DNA from: Paludibacter sp.
GTDB taxonomy: Bacteria; Bacteroidota; Bacteroidia; Bacteroidales; Paludibacteraceae
NCBI RefSeq assembly: GCF_009712605.1
Contig: NZ_WASO01000015.1
Location: 186,001 to 250,000 of the forward strand
Length of the DNA stretch: 64,000 nt
Reading direction: 5' to 3'
The notes under the pieces are model-generated. The model had not been told where the DNA came from. It did no database searches and saw nothing but the letters and a program-made list of their open reading frames with translations. The translations under genes were made by a program, and so were the position numbers. Below are positions 45,459 through 55,160 of this stretch, in pieces; the first letter of the stretch is position 1; the number at the start of each line of letters is the position of its first letter.

Positions 45459-48400
45459 ATGAAGAAACAAATCGTTTTGATCGCGGCGTTTCTATCAATG
45501 TTTGGCTTTATTTATTCGCAAACGGCCAAACCTGATTTAGCGCTACCTCAATCTGGAGTGACCGGGAAAATAGTGGATACTTCAGGGAATCCTCTTATCG
45601 GAGCAGCTGTTTCCGTCAAAGGAACCAGACAGGGCACCGTTACGGACATTGATGGGAAATTTATTCTCAACAATATTGAAAAAGGAATTGTAGTACACGT
45701 CTCTTATGTGGGTTACATCCCGAAGGATGTGCGCATCGCTTCCAATGATATGACTATTACGTTGGCCGAAGACACCAAGCAAATGAATGAAGTGGTGGTA
45801 ATCGGTTACGGGAAACAGAAGCGGAAAGACGTAACAGGATCTATCTCTTCCGTTACGGGCGATGAACTCCGCAAAACACAGCCCACAACCTTTGACCAGG
45901 CCTTGCAGGGCAAAGTTGCTGGTCTAATGGTACAACAGGTATCGGGACAACCCGGTGGCGGGGTATCTATCCAGATACATGGTGTTTCTTCCGTAAATGG
46001 CACTAATTCTCCACTTTATGTTATAGATGGAGTAATTATTCCTCCCCCTAGCGATCCCCATAATGGTTCCAACCCGTTGAATACCATCAATCCTTCTGAA
46101 ATAGAATCTATCGACGTGTTGAAAGATGCTTCAGCAACGGCTATTTATGGTTCGCAGGCCACCAATGGTGTGATTGTGATTACTACGAAAAGAGGTGCCG
46201 TGGGAACTCCGCAGATAACGTACGATTTTTATGCAGGATACCAGGAATTGGCAAAGAGACTTCCGACTTTGAATTTACAGCAGGATGCCACTTTGCTCAA
46301 TGACCGGGCTGCTGTTTGGGGTTTTGATGCCAGACCGGAATTTGTCAATCCTCAATATCTGGGTAAAGGTACCGATTGGCAGGATGCTTTATTTCGCAAA
46401 GCGCCAATGAGTAGCCATTCCGTTACATTACGAGGTGGCGATAAGGGTACACAATACTTGTTGTCAGCATCTTATTTTGATCAACAAGGGATTTCTATCG
46501 GTTCAGACTTCAAACGATATTCGGTGCGACTTAATCTTGATAATAAGACCACGAATTGGTTGAAGATAGGTACCAGTCTCCAGTTGGCTCATATTGATGA
46601 AAATGTGAATGCGACCAGTTCCAGTGTTATTTCTACAGCACTCAGCCTTACTCCTGATATTCCTGTCAAAAATCCAGATGGTACCTGGGGTGGCGTCACC
46701 AACACAAGCGGTTGGGTAAATTCTGTTGCCAACCCTGTCGGTATTGCACTTCTGCTCAAGGATAAACGAAAAAGAAATCAGGTGTTTGGTAATGCATATG
46801 CTGAAATACAATTCAATAAAGACTTGTCACTGAGAAACGAGGTGTCCGGTAATTTTGATTTCAATACAGAAGACACTTTTACTCCAACGTACACGTTTGG
46901 AAAAACCGTTAATGGGACTAATTATGCTTCATTTACTTCCGGTCAAAATTTTTATACAGTAATCAGAAATTATCTCACCTATAACCACTCGTTTAGTAAG
47001 TATACACTCAATGCTATGCTGGGCCATGAGGCTCAATTGAGTTCGTTCAACAATTTATATGCTTATCGTTCTAATTTTCCTTCAAATAACGTACAAGCCA
47101 TAAATAGCGGAGATGCTACCACTGCAAAAAATTCAGGTGATCAGGGAACCGGTCCGGCCCAGGAATCTTATTTCGGTCGTGTTAATATTTCGCTGTTTGA
47201 CAAATATTTGATTACAGGTAACTTGAGGGATGATGGATCATCGAATTTTGACACGGGTAAGCGTTGGGTAACAACATATTCGGGTGCGTTTGCTTGGAAA
47301 ATCAATAACGAAAAGTTTTTGAAAAACATAAAAGCGATTAATGAATTAAAGTTGCGACTTGGCTATGGTCTTACCAATAATCAGGGTATCCCCGGTAATA
47401 CTTTCGTGACCCAACTTGCATCGGCAGCTAATGGTCTGTCGGGAACAGCGCAGTTCCAAAACAACCTGGCCAATCCGAATGTGACGTGGGAAAAAACAAA
47501 TTCTTCCAGTTTGGGACTTGATGGAACATTCTTTAACTGGAGATTAAATTTCTCGTTAGATCTTTATAACCGCAAAACAAACGGACTTTTATTAAAATTG
47601 CCACTCCCCTTGTATTCCGGTACTACGGCAGACTGGTCTCCCGGAGCAATGGATGCTCCATATGCAAATGTTGGTTCTATGAGTAACAAAGGATTTGACC
47701 TTAGAATCAGCTCAACTAATATTAGCAATAGTAAGTTTACCTGGAAAACCGACCTTACCGTTTCTCATAACGTTAATAAAGTACTCAATTTGGGGTCAGG
47801 TGGAAGTTCAGCAAATTTAAGCAAGTCGCTAAACAATCAGGTATTCGAAAAAACTGTTGTCGTACAACCCATCGGTGAATTTTATGGCTACATATTCGAC
47901 GGCGTATTTGCGACTGCCAACGATTTCAAAACACATGCCCTGCCCGTTGACCAAAGCGGAGTGCCCTATAAAATCTCTTCAGCAGGTGGTGGTATCTGGT
48001 ATGGCGACCGCAAGTTTAAGGATTTGAATGGTGATGGTGTTATAGATTCAAAAGACCAGACTTTTTTGGGATCGCCGATTCCTAAGGTTCAGTTGGGATT
48101 CAATAATACTTTCAATTACAAGAATTTTGATTTGAGCATATTTTTTACAGCCAGTATAGGCAACAAAGTGCTCAACCAACTGGCAATATCACAAAATAAT
48201 CCCCAGAATAATACCGCCTATTTTAAATCGGTGATGAACTATGCCCGACTGGCTTTGATAGATCCCAATGGCTCGGCGACCGATGTCAACAACGTGTATG
48301 TCACCAATCCAAATACAAAGATTGTAGGATTGAGAAATGACGATACCAACGCAAACAATCGTCCTTCCAACTTGTTTATCGAAGATGGCTCTTTTGTGAG

Positions 48401-48632
48401 ATGCAAAACCATTACACTTGGGTATACACTTCCTGAAAAATGGATGGAAAAGGTGAGTATGCACGCGTTGCGGATATATGCAAGTGTTACGAATGCCTTT
48501 ATCATAACAAAGTATACCGGCATGGATCCTGAAATCGGTTCATGGAATCCTCTTCAAGCGGGTTGGGACAATGGTTATTATCCTCAGCCAAGAATATTTA
48601 CTATAGGTGCCAGCTTATCACTGACAAAATAA
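45459..48632 (+). CDS. susC: SusC-like TonB-dependent outer-membrane transporter
   Basis: 1057 residues. Signal peptide about 1-20, carboxypeptidase-regulatory-like domain (about 32-108, VTGKIVDTSGNPLIGAAVSVKGT), TonB box region NEVVVIGYGKQKRKDVTGS, plug with SSVNGTNSPLYVIDGV and IESIDVLKDASATAIYGSQATNGVIVITTKRG, then a 22-strand barrel ending in an aromatic-rich strand (RIFTIGASLSLTK). SusC forms a lidded pore with SusD and imports oligosaccharides with TonB energy. It is first in the structural part of the locus, 134 bases before susD. Confidence 0.96.
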   Translation: MKKQIVLIAAFLSMFGFIYSQTAKPDLALPQSGVTGKIVDTSGNPLIGAAVSVKGTRQGTVTDIDGKFILNNIEKGIVVHVSYVGYIPKDVRIASNDMTITLAEDTKQMNEVVVIGYGKQKRKDVTGSISSVTGDELRKTQPTTFDQALQGKVAGLMVQQVSGQPGGGVSIQIHGVSSVNGTNSPLYVIDGVIIPPPSDPHNGSNPLNTINPSEIESIDVLKDASATAIYGSQATNGVIVITTKRGAVGTPQITYDFYAGYQELAKRLPTLNLQQDATLLNDRAAVWGFDARPEFVNPQYLGKGTDWQDALFRKAPMSSHSVTLRGGDKGTQYLLSASYFDQQGISIGSDFKRYSVRLNLDNKTTNWLKIGTSLQLAHIDENVNATSSSVISTALSLTPDIPVKNPDGTWGGVTNTSGWVNSVANPVGIALLLKDKRKRNQVFGNAYAEIQFNKDLSLRNEVSGNFDFNTEDTFTPTYTFGKTVNGTNYASFTSGQNFYTVIRNYLTYNHSFSKYTLNAMLGHEAQLSSFNNLYAYRSNFPSNNVQAINSGDATTAKNSGDQGTGPAQESYFGRVNISLFDKYLITGNLRDDGSSNFDTGKRWVTTYSGAFAWKINNEKFLKNIKAINELKLRLGYGLTNNQGIPGNTFVTQLASAANGLSGTAQFQNNLANPNVTWEKTNSSSLGLDGTFFNWRLNFSLDLYNRKTNGLLLKLPLPLYSGTTADWSPGAMDAPYANVGSMSNKGFDLRISSTNISNSKFTWKTDLTVSHNVNKVLNLGSGGSSANLSKSLNNQVFEKTVVVQPIGEFYGYIFDGVFATANDFKTHALPVDQSGVPYKISSAGGGIWYGDRKFKDLNGDGVIDSKDQTFLGSPIPKVQLGFNNTFNYKNFDLSIFFTASIGNKVLNQLAISQNNPQNNTAYFKSVMNYARLALIDPNGSATDVNNVYVTNPNTKIVGLRNDDTNANNRPSNLFIEDGSFVRCKTITLGYTLPEKWMEKVSMHALRIYASVTNAFIITKYTGMDPEIGSWNPLQAGWDNGYYPQPRIFTIGASLSLTK

Positions 48633-48705
48633 GTATTGTGAAATAAGAAAATTATTATCATATGAAACGAGCATTAAAACAGACGTTTAAACCAAAAGAC
48701 CATGC

Positions 48706-48721
48706 CCCGATAGCTATCGGG
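48706..48721. repeat. Perfect 16-base palindrome between susC and susD
   Basis: CCCGATAGCTATCGGG is self-complementary over its full length. It lies 45 bases before the susD start. Similar CCCGATAGCTATCGGG sequences recur in Bacteroidota genomes as I recall, so a dispersed repeat is likely. Confidence 0.6.
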
Positions 48722-48766
48722 ATGCGAGTTCCATGTGACAACTATTTAAAAAATAAAAATGAACAC

Positions 48767-50356
48767 ATGAAATCAATAAATAAATCAATCATTCCGTTAT
48801 TGCTGTTTTTTGCAGTTATAGCCGGAGGATGTACGGAAAGCTTTTTGGATCGGCCGTCTCAATCGCAAATCAGCTCTAATAATTTTTATCAAACGACTTC
48901 AGATTTGCGACTTGCAACAGCAAGCCTTTATGGGGGAGCTCCATGGATGCAGTGGCACAATAGTGCTTTGTTGCCCCTTGGTGATATTTTGAGTGGTAAC
49001 GCTTATTTTGCATGGTTTGGCGATTTTGTTCAGTTGTACACCCGTACCATTACAGCTCAGAATAGTGTTGTTGCCAGTGGGTGGACCGGCTTGTACAATG
49101 TAGTGGCACAATGTAATACGGTAATTAATGCCATACAGGAGCAAGCTGCGTCTTCGATATCTGCAACCGACAAAAATGCAGCAATTGCAGAAGCCCGGTT
49201 TATCCGCGCTGTAGCCTATTATCATTTGGCTGTAATGTGGGGTGCAGTACCCATTATTGAGGATAACCGTAAATTGATACAGAATCCGTTACTGAACCGG
49301 AACATTATTTCCGATGTGTATAAATTTATTATTGCCGACCTGACTTATGCAGCCCAGAATCTTCCGACAACTGATGCGTCGGGTAGAGTAACTACATGGT
49401 CAGCACAAGGAATGCTGGCCAAGGTATATTTAACAGCGGCAGGCTTGGGTCAAACAGGCGGTACCCGCAATCAGGAATATTTGGATAATGCAAAAAAATA
49501 TGCAGGTAATGTTTGCAAAAACAGCGGGTTGTCTTTGTTGCCGAATTATTATAACCTTTTCAGAGCACAGTATAATGACAACCAGGAATCATTATTTTCC
49601 CTTCAATGGACAGCCGGCGTGGGCTATAGTAACGGTAACCATTGGCTAACGTATTCGCCCAGCAATGATATTAACCCGCAAAAGAACGGAGCGTGGACGC
49701 CATTGGCTCCTACTTACGATTTGTATTTACTTTATTCTCCAAAAGATACGGTAAGACGAAAAGCAAGTTTTATGCTCAACGGAGATTATTATCCCGAACT
49801 AAATGCAGCCGGTGGCGGTTACAAGTCTACGGGGCAAGCAATGAAGAAACATATTATCGGCAATGAGAAAGATAATAATGCACCAACCATGGATATCTGG
49901 TCATCAGTTGAACATAACGCAATTCTTCGATTGGCAGATGTTTACCTCATTTATGCCGAGGCTGTTTTGGGTAATAATGCTTCCACTACCGATGCCGATG
50001 CTCTGTCTTATTTTAATAAAGTCCGTACAAGAGCAGGGGTTGATCCGGTTGCTACATTAGATCTCGATGCTATTTATCGGGAAAGAAGAATTGAGCTGGC
50101 ATTCGAAGGCCAATATTGGATTGATTTAGTACGGCTCTCGTATTACAACCCGACAAAAGCGTTGTCTGTCCTTTCTAATCAGCAGCGTGTTACATTTAAA
50201 TACGACAAGGGGGTGGCTACCACAACTCCGGCTGGTGAAGCTGGTGGTCCTCAGCCGATTGTTGCGCCAACTATCGGTTCATTTACCTTGCCTATCCCGG
50301 CATCAGAGTTGACTTCAGATCCAAAACTGGCTGATGCACCGGTGCCTTATTATTGA
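48767..50356 (+). CDS. susD: SusD-like surface lipoprotein
   Basis: 529 residues from ATG 48767 (MKSINKSIIPLLLFFAVIAGGC), giving a lipoprotein signal with lipid-modified Cys22. An in-frame ATG at 48662 would add 35 polar residues before the signal peptide and run through a palindromic repeat, so I reject it. SusD features: CTESFLDRPSQSQISSNNFYQT, the TPR-like helices with AEARFIRAVAYYHLAVMWGAVPII, a central EDNRKLIQ segment, and the C-terminal ERRIELAFEGQYWIDLVRL. It acts as the lid of SusC and binds the glycan. The gap to susC is unusually large for a susCD pair. Confidence 0.95.
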   Translation: MKSINKSIIPLLLFFAVIAGGCTESFLDRPSQSQISSNNFYQTTSDLRLATASLYGGAPWMQWHNSALLPLGDILSGNAYFAWFGDFVQLYTRTITAQNSVVASGWTGLYNVVAQCNTVINAIQEQAASSISATDKNAAIAEARFIRAVAYYHLAVMWGAVPIIEDNRKLIQNPLLNRNIISDVYKFIIADLTYAAQNLPTTDASGRVTTWSAQGMLAKVYLTAAGLGQTGGTRNQEYLDNAKKYAGNVCKNSGLSLLPNYYNLFRAQYNDNQESLFSLQWTAGVGYSNGNHWLTYSPSNDINPQKNGAWTPLAPTYDLYLLYSPKDTVRRKASFMLNGDYYPELNAAGGGYKSTGQAMKKHIIGNEKDNNAPTMDIWSSVEHNAILRLADVYLIYAEAVLGNNASTTDADALSYFNKVRTRAGVDPVATLDLDAIYRERRIELAFEGQYWIDLVRLSYYNPTKALSVLSNQQRVTFKYDKGVATTTPAGEAGGPQPIVAPTIGSFTLPIPASELTSDPKLADAPVPYY

Positions 50357-50377
50357 TAACTCTAAAACTTTGATCAC

Positions 50378-51895
50378 ATGAAAAAAATATCACATAGACA
50401 AATGTATTTTTTACTTGTGTGCTGCATGACTGCATTTTGCGCTCTGCTGACATCTTGTAAAAATGATACTATAGGTTCGCCGGTAATTACTGCTGTGAGA
50501 AATTATGTAGCTTCTCCCAATGATACCATTATCAATAGCGCAGTGGCGAAAGGACAGTGGGTGGTTATTGAAGGAAAATACCTTCAGGATGCCCTTCAAA
50601 TATCATTTGATGGTGTACCGGCTACTTTTAATAATGCATTGTTTTCGTCAGATCATGCTGTGGTGCAGATACCTTCCATCTTGTTCTCGACAATAGATAT
50701 GAATAAACTCTATACTATAGAATATAAAACAACAACGGGTACAGCATCGTTTTCTTTTAAGCTGGGTCCTCCAGCGCCGACTATTACTGCTATTTCAGAT
50801 GTCTTTGCCAACCCGGGTGATTCGGTTTTTCTGTATGGAACAAATCTGGTTTTAGTTGAGAACCTGACGTATGGAGGTGCCAAAATTAGCTCGTATAAGT
50901 CAAACCTTGATGGTACATCTCTTGGTTTTGTGATGCCGTCTCCTGCCCCAACATCAGGAAAGGTACTGCTCACAACAAAAAGTGGTTCCGCTAGTTTTGA
51001 CATAGTTGCTCTTCCAACTATTACAGGTGCTTCCAACGAAAATGCCGTTCCTGGCGATTCAGTTTATGTTTATGGAACCTACCTTAAAGGTGTCCAGACA
51101 TTTACTTTTGGAGGAGTGGCTATTACTTCTTATAAGTTAGCCGCCAAAGGAAACTCTATCGGTTTTGTTTTGCCGTCGTCTGTACATAGTGGACCGGCAT
51201 CAGTAACCACCGTGTTTGGAACAGCTACCACCGTATATGATGTCTATAACCAGTATAATGTACAGTATGTGGGAAGTGCCACAACAGGCGTGTTAGCCAA
51301 TATGGAATGGGGCAGTGCATTTGGATGGGGCTGGTGGGGAGGTGCCAATCTCTCGGTAAGCGACGCCAGCCGAACCGGAGGATGGTTAACTCTTTGTGCT
51401 GATATGGCAACCAATCCAGGGATGTTCATGTCGATCAACGAAGGAACTCTGGCTGCCGGAGTTAAGGGCAGCAGCATACCCCTCGGTGCTGCTCAGTGGA
51501 TACCCGCTGCCAATATGAATGATCCGGTTGATAATTGGGCTATTAAATTTGAAATAAACATTCCAAAAGTATGGAACGGAGGTGCTGTTTGTATTCAATC
51601 AGGATTTACCGGTTCATACACCGCCCGGTACGAACCCTGGCAAATTTCCTCGACAGCCACGGCCGCATATACAACCAAGGGCTGGACAACGGTAACCATT
51701 CCGCTTTCCATGTTCCGGGCGAAAGATGCTACGTTGGGTGAAGGGAAAGGGGCTTCAGTAACAACATTAGCAAACTTATTAGGGCCTACAGGAAATACCG
51801 GATGTAGCGTGTTTATCAATAATTACGGTACATCAACTACAACAACAGGATTTTATGGTGGATTTGATAATTTCAGAGTTGTAAAAATCAAGTAA
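50378..51895 (+). CDS. Surface glycan-binding protein with IPT/TIG-like domains (SGBP-B type)
   Basis: 505 residues. Lipoprotein signal with Cys27 (ALLTSC). Three Ig-like IPT/TIG repeats follow (about 35-128, 130-215 and 215-290), each with the PGDSVFLYGTNL / PGDSVYVYGTYL type strand. The C-terminal domain (about 295-505) is Trp-rich (EWGSAFGWGWWGGANLS, WIPAANMNDPVDNWAIKFEI) and probably binds glycan. The layout equals the SGBP-B proteins of xyloglucan and other hemicellulose loci. It would hold polysaccharide at the cell surface for the GH5 and SusCD. It starts 21 bases after susD. Confidence 0.88.
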   Translation: MKKISHRQMYFLLVCCMTAFCALLTSCKNDTIGSPVITAVRNYVASPNDTIINSAVAKGQWVVIEGKYLQDALQISFDGVPATFNNALFSSDHAVVQIPSILFSTIDMNKLYTIEYKTTTGTASFSFKLGPPAPTITAISDVFANPGDSVFLYGTNLVLVENLTYGGAKISSYKSNLDGTSLGFVMPSPAPTSGKVLLTTKSGSASFDIVALPTITGASNENAVPGDSVYVYGTYLKGVQTFTFGGVAITSYKLAAKGNSIGFVLPSSVHSGPASVTTVFGTATTVYDVYNQYNVQYVGSATTGVLANMEWGSAFGWGWWGGANLSVSDASRTGGWLTLCADMATNPGMFMSINEGTLAAGVKGSSIPLGAAQWIPAANMNDPVDNWAIKFEINIPKVWNGGAVCIQSGFTGSYTARYEPWQISSTATAAYTTKGWTTVTIPLSMFRAKDATLGEGKGASVTTLANLLGPTGNTGCSVFINNYGTSTTTTGFYGGFDNFRVVKIK

Positions 51896-51931
51896 AAATG
51901 CTTGTCGTGTTTTACAACTAACTTACAGAAT

Positions 51932-52042
51932 GGGGCGTTACTTCGGAGTTTTTGGTCGGAGTTTGCAATCCGGATCAATGGCCTAAAGCCAATCTTTCTA
52001 CTTGCGACTCATACTGTTCCAAAAAGACCGGGTTAACGCCCC
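51932..52042. repeat. 111-bp inverted-repeat element in the SGBP-GH5 spacer
   Basis: The ends 51932-51955 and 52019-52042 are inverted repeats (19 of 24 positions complementary), each starting with GGGGCGTTA. A 7-base direct repeat AACTAAC flanks the unit (51916-51922 and 52045-52051), although at unequal distances. Inside are two copies of TCGGAGTTT (51943-51951 and 51956-51964). It has no coding capacity. The features suggest a REP/MITE-like nonautonomous element inserted in the operon. Confidence 0.6.
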
Positions 52043-52075
52043 TAAACTAACGCTAAACTATAAAAATATTTACAA

Positions 52076-53521
52076 ATGAGATTAAACCAAATACTAGCTT
52101 GCGCATTGTCGTTACTGATTTTTCCAGTTGTATCTTGTTCAAAGACGGCAGAATTAGATTCTCAGTTGACAGTATCTCCGGCTTCGGTCTCTTTCCCGGC
52201 AGCAGGAGGAACGTTGGCTGTGGGAGTCACCTGCAATAATGATTGGAATGTTAATAATTCTGCAACATGGCTTCAACTGGATAAAACCTCTGGAGGTAAT
52301 GGCAGCGACTCTATCCACCTTACCACAAAGCTTAATGACACAGGTGCAATTCGTTCTGCGATCCTGTCTGTTGATTCGAAAAACGGGCAATCCCGACGGG
52401 TGTCTGTGTCTCAGGCAAGTCAAATATTCCCGTCCTACAACACGTCCCCAAAAGCTCCGGATGCTACCGGCATGAGTACTGCTGTACAACTGGCGGCCAA
52501 ATTCAAATTTGGATGGAATATTGGGAATACGCTTGAGGCTCTGGGTGGAGAAACAGGTTGGGGCAATCCCCAAATTACAGAGTCGTATGTAAAATCTATA
52601 AAGCAATTAGGTTTCACGGCTATTCGCATCCCGTGTTCCTGGAATATTCATATCGATAACAAAGCTACTGCTCATATAGATCAGAATTGGATCAACAGGG
52701 TAAAAGAAGTAGTTGGTTATTGTGTGAATAACGACCTGTATGTTCTGCTTAACATTCACTGGGATGGTGGATGGCTGGAAAACAACATCAGTCAAGCAAA
52801 GCAAGATTCTGTCAATGCAAAGCAAAAAGCTTTGTGGGAGCAAATCGCCACCTCTATGCGCGACTTTGATGAGCATCTGATGTTTGCCAGCGCTAACGAA
52901 CCGAATGCAGACAAAGCTGAAACGATGGCAATTCTCGCCTCATATCACCAAACTTTCATAAATGCTGTTCGTTCCACGGGTGGAAAAAACAGCTACCGTG
53001 TTCTTGTACTTCAAGGGCCCAATACAAGTATGTCATTGACGCCTCAATTGATGGGTGCGCTTCCTAATGACCCGATACCCAACCGCTTGATGGTTGAAGT
53101 GCATAACTATAACCCGTCACAGTTTTGTTTCGGGAAATCAGACGAGGTCTGGGGTAAAATGCTTTACTACTGGGGTAGCGGCCATCATTCAACCATTGAA
53201 CCTGACCGTAATGCTACGTATGGTGAAGAGGACGCCCATCTCGCAGACTTCCAGAAAATGAAAGAGACGTTTGTTGATAAAGGAATTCCGGTTTTGATGG
53301 GTGAGTATGGAGCTTACCGACGTGATGGTTCTGCAAATTTACCCAAAGATATGCCAACACACGAAGCTTCGGTTGATTATTGGATCACCTTTGTTACCAA
53401 GCAGGCATTGGATCATGGAGTAAAACCTTTCTGGTGGGATACCGGAGGAGCCGTGGATCGGCTAAATAATGCAGTAAAAGATCAACGCACAATTGATGCA
53501 ATTTTTGCAGGAGGAAAATGA
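52076..53521 (+). CDS. BACON-domain GH5 endoglucanase/xyloglucanase, surface lipoprotein
   Basis: 481 residues. Lipoprotein signal with Cys21 (PVVSC). BACON domain about 28-115 (LTVSPASVSFPAAGGTLAVGV, NATWLQLDKTSG-like, RRVSVSQAS). GH5 barrel about 130-480 with FKFGWNIGNTLEA, typical of subfamily GH5_4. Acid/base is Glu275 (ASANEPN) and nucleophile Glu410 (LMGEYGA). GH5_4 enzymes cut beta-1,4-glucans, and many BACON-GH5_4 lipoproteins are surface endo-xyloglucanases. Being the only endo-acting enzyme visible, it probably makes the oligosaccharides imported by SusCD. Subfamily and substrate are inferred. Confidence 0.88.
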   Translation: MRLNQILACALSLLIFPVVSCSKTAELDSQLTVSPASVSFPAAGGTLAVGVTCNNDWNVNNSATWLQLDKTSGGNGSDSIHLTTKLNDTGAIRSAILSVDSKNGQSRRVSVSQASQIFPSYNTSPKAPDATGMSTAVQLAAKFKFGWNIGNTLEALGGETGWGNPQITESYVKSIKQLGFTAIRIPCSWNIHIDNKATAHIDQNWINRVKEVVGYCVNNDLYVLLNIHWDGGWLENNISQAKQDSVNAKQKALWEQIATSMRDFDEHLMFASANEPNADKAETMAILASYHQTFINAVRSTGGKNSYRVLVLQGPNTSMSLTPQLMGALPNDPIPNRLMVEVHNYNPSQFCFGKSDEVWGKMLYYWGSGHHSTIEPDRNATYGEEDAHLADFQKMKETFVDKGIPVLMGEYGAYRRDGSANLPKDMPTHEASVDYWITFVTKQALDHGVKPFWWDTGGAVDRLNNAVKDQRTIDAIFAGGK

Positions 53522-53561
53522 AAACTGGACACCATCTAATCAAAAAAATAGACTGAACTAA

Positions 53562-55157
53562 ATGAAAGCAAACCGTGTAATAGTAGCATTATTAGTATGT
53601 TTGATGATTCTTCCGGTTATGGGAGTGAATCGGAAAAATAAAAAGCAAGAAATACCGGAACGAGTGATAAATGTCGACTTCAATCAGACATCCGGGCCAA
53701 TGAATACCATGTTCAAAGAATGCGTAGGGGCCGGACGAGCTAATGAAGGCTTGCGTGCAGACTGGCAACAACAGTTGGCTTACGTTAAAAAAGAGTGTGG
53801 TTTTAAATACATTCGTATGCACGGTTTGCTGACGGATGATATGGCCGTATATACCGAAGATGGTAAAGGGAATCCCATTTATAACTACATGTATGTGGAT
53901 GCTCTGTATGATTTTTTGTTAAGTATCGGTATGAAGCCTTTTGTGGAATTAGGTTTTATGCCTAATGCGTTGGCCAGTGGCAACCAAACTATCTTTTGGT
54001 GGAAAGGAAATGTGACTCCGCCTAAAGATTATAATAAATGGGGCGATTTTATCCGTAATCTGGCGCAACACTTCACGGATCGTTACGGTGCGGATGAAGT
54101 GAAAACATGGTATTTTGAGGTTTGGAATGAGCCGAACCTTTCGCCGGGGTTCTGGTCCGGCACACAAGCTGATTACTTCAGGTTGTACCAATACACAGCC
54201 AAAGCAATCAAGAGTGTAAATTCGGAATATAAAGTTGGCGGACCAGGAACAGCGGGTGCTGCCTGGGAAAGCGAAATGATTGACTATTGCACCAAAAACA
54301 GCATTCCAATTGACTTTATCAGTACGCATTCGTATGGTGTAAAGCAAGGATTTCTTGATGAATATGGAGTAGGAGGTACTGTGTTGAGTAAAGATTCGAT
54401 GAGTGTCAGTGGTGATGTGCTTCAGTCGCACAAAGAGATTGCCGCTTCATCCAAACCCAATCTGGAATTGCATTATACCGAATGGAGTTCCTCATACACT
54501 CCTGCGGATCCGCTGCATGACAGTTATCACGAAGCTGCGTATATTCTGGAAAAGATCAAGCAGGTTGGAAATGCGGCCAATTCTATGTCATATTGGGTGT
54601 TTACCGATATTTTTGAGGAATCAGGTCCCCGCTTCACACCTTTTCACGGCGGATTCGGACTGCTGAACATTCAGGGAATTCCCAAGCCGGCCTTTTATGC
54701 TTACCAGTTGATGAATAAACTCGGAAAAACGGAGCTGGCGACTTCAGACAAACGTTCGTGGGCAACTAAAAATGACAACGGCGATGTTCAATTGCTTTGT
54801 TGGGACTTCACGAATACACATCCCGGTGATTCAGTGCATAATCAAAAATATTACGTACAGGATTTGCCTTCCAAAGCAAAAGGAAAGCTCACGGTTAACT
54901 TCTCAAAAATTCCGGAAGGACATTATGCATTCGAAATTTATAAAGTTGGATATCGGTGTAATGATGCCTTTTCTTCTTATCTCGATTTAGGAAAACCATC
55001 ACAATTGAATAGAACTCAGGTGGAACAAATCAAAAAACTGAACGACGGATCACCATTTATCAGAGAGATTGTTAATATACAATCCGGTCAATCTTTTGTT
55101 AAGAAATTGGATATCAGGGAAAATGATGTGATCTTCTTCAATTTGGTAAAATTATAA
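53562..55157 (+). CDS. GH39 glycosidase (beta-xylosidase-like)
   Basis: 531 residues with a signal peptide (about 1-22) and no lipobox, so probably periplasmic. The GH39 barrel (about 35-400) carries acid/base Glu190 (FEVWNEPNL) and nucleophile Glu307 (LHYTEWSSSY), the canonical GH39 pair. A C-terminal beta-domain follows (about 400-531). Known GH39 activities include beta-xylosidase, iduronidase and some arabinosidases. In this locus a beta-xylosidase or arabinosidase acting on side chains is most plausible. It starts 41 bases after the GH5 gene and ends three bases before the GH43 gene. Confidence 0.85.
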   Translation: MKANRVIVALLVCLMILPVMGVNRKNKKQEIPERVINVDFNQTSGPMNTMFKECVGAGRANEGLRADWQQQLAYVKKECGFKYIRMHGLLTDDMAVYTEDGKGNPIYNYMYVDALYDFLLSIGMKPFVELGFMPNALASGNQTIFWWKGNVTPPKDYNKWGDFIRNLAQHFTDRYGADEVKTWYFEVWNEPNLSPGFWSGTQADYFRLYQYTAKAIKSVNSEYKVGGPGTAGAAWESEMIDYCTKNSIPIDFISTHSYGVKQGFLDEYGVGGTVLSKDSMSVSGDVLQSHKEIAASSKPNLELHYTEWSSSYTPADPLHDSYHEAAYILEKIKQVGNAANSMSYWVFTDIFEESGPRFTPFHGGFGLLNIQGIPKPAFYAYQLMNKLGKTELATSDKRSWATKNDNGDVQLLCWDFTNTHPGDSVHNQKYYVQDLPSKAKGKLTVNFSKIPEGHYAFEIYKVGYRCNDAFSSYLDLGKPSQLNRTQVEQIKKLNDGSPFIREIVNIQSGQSFVKKLDIRENDVIFFNLVKL

Positions 55158-55160
55158 ATA

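Noticed and set aside
48662-48766. N-terminal extension of SusD from ATG 48662
   Set aside because: It would bury the lipoprotein signal and reads through a palindromic repeat. ATG 48767 gives a normal SusD start.
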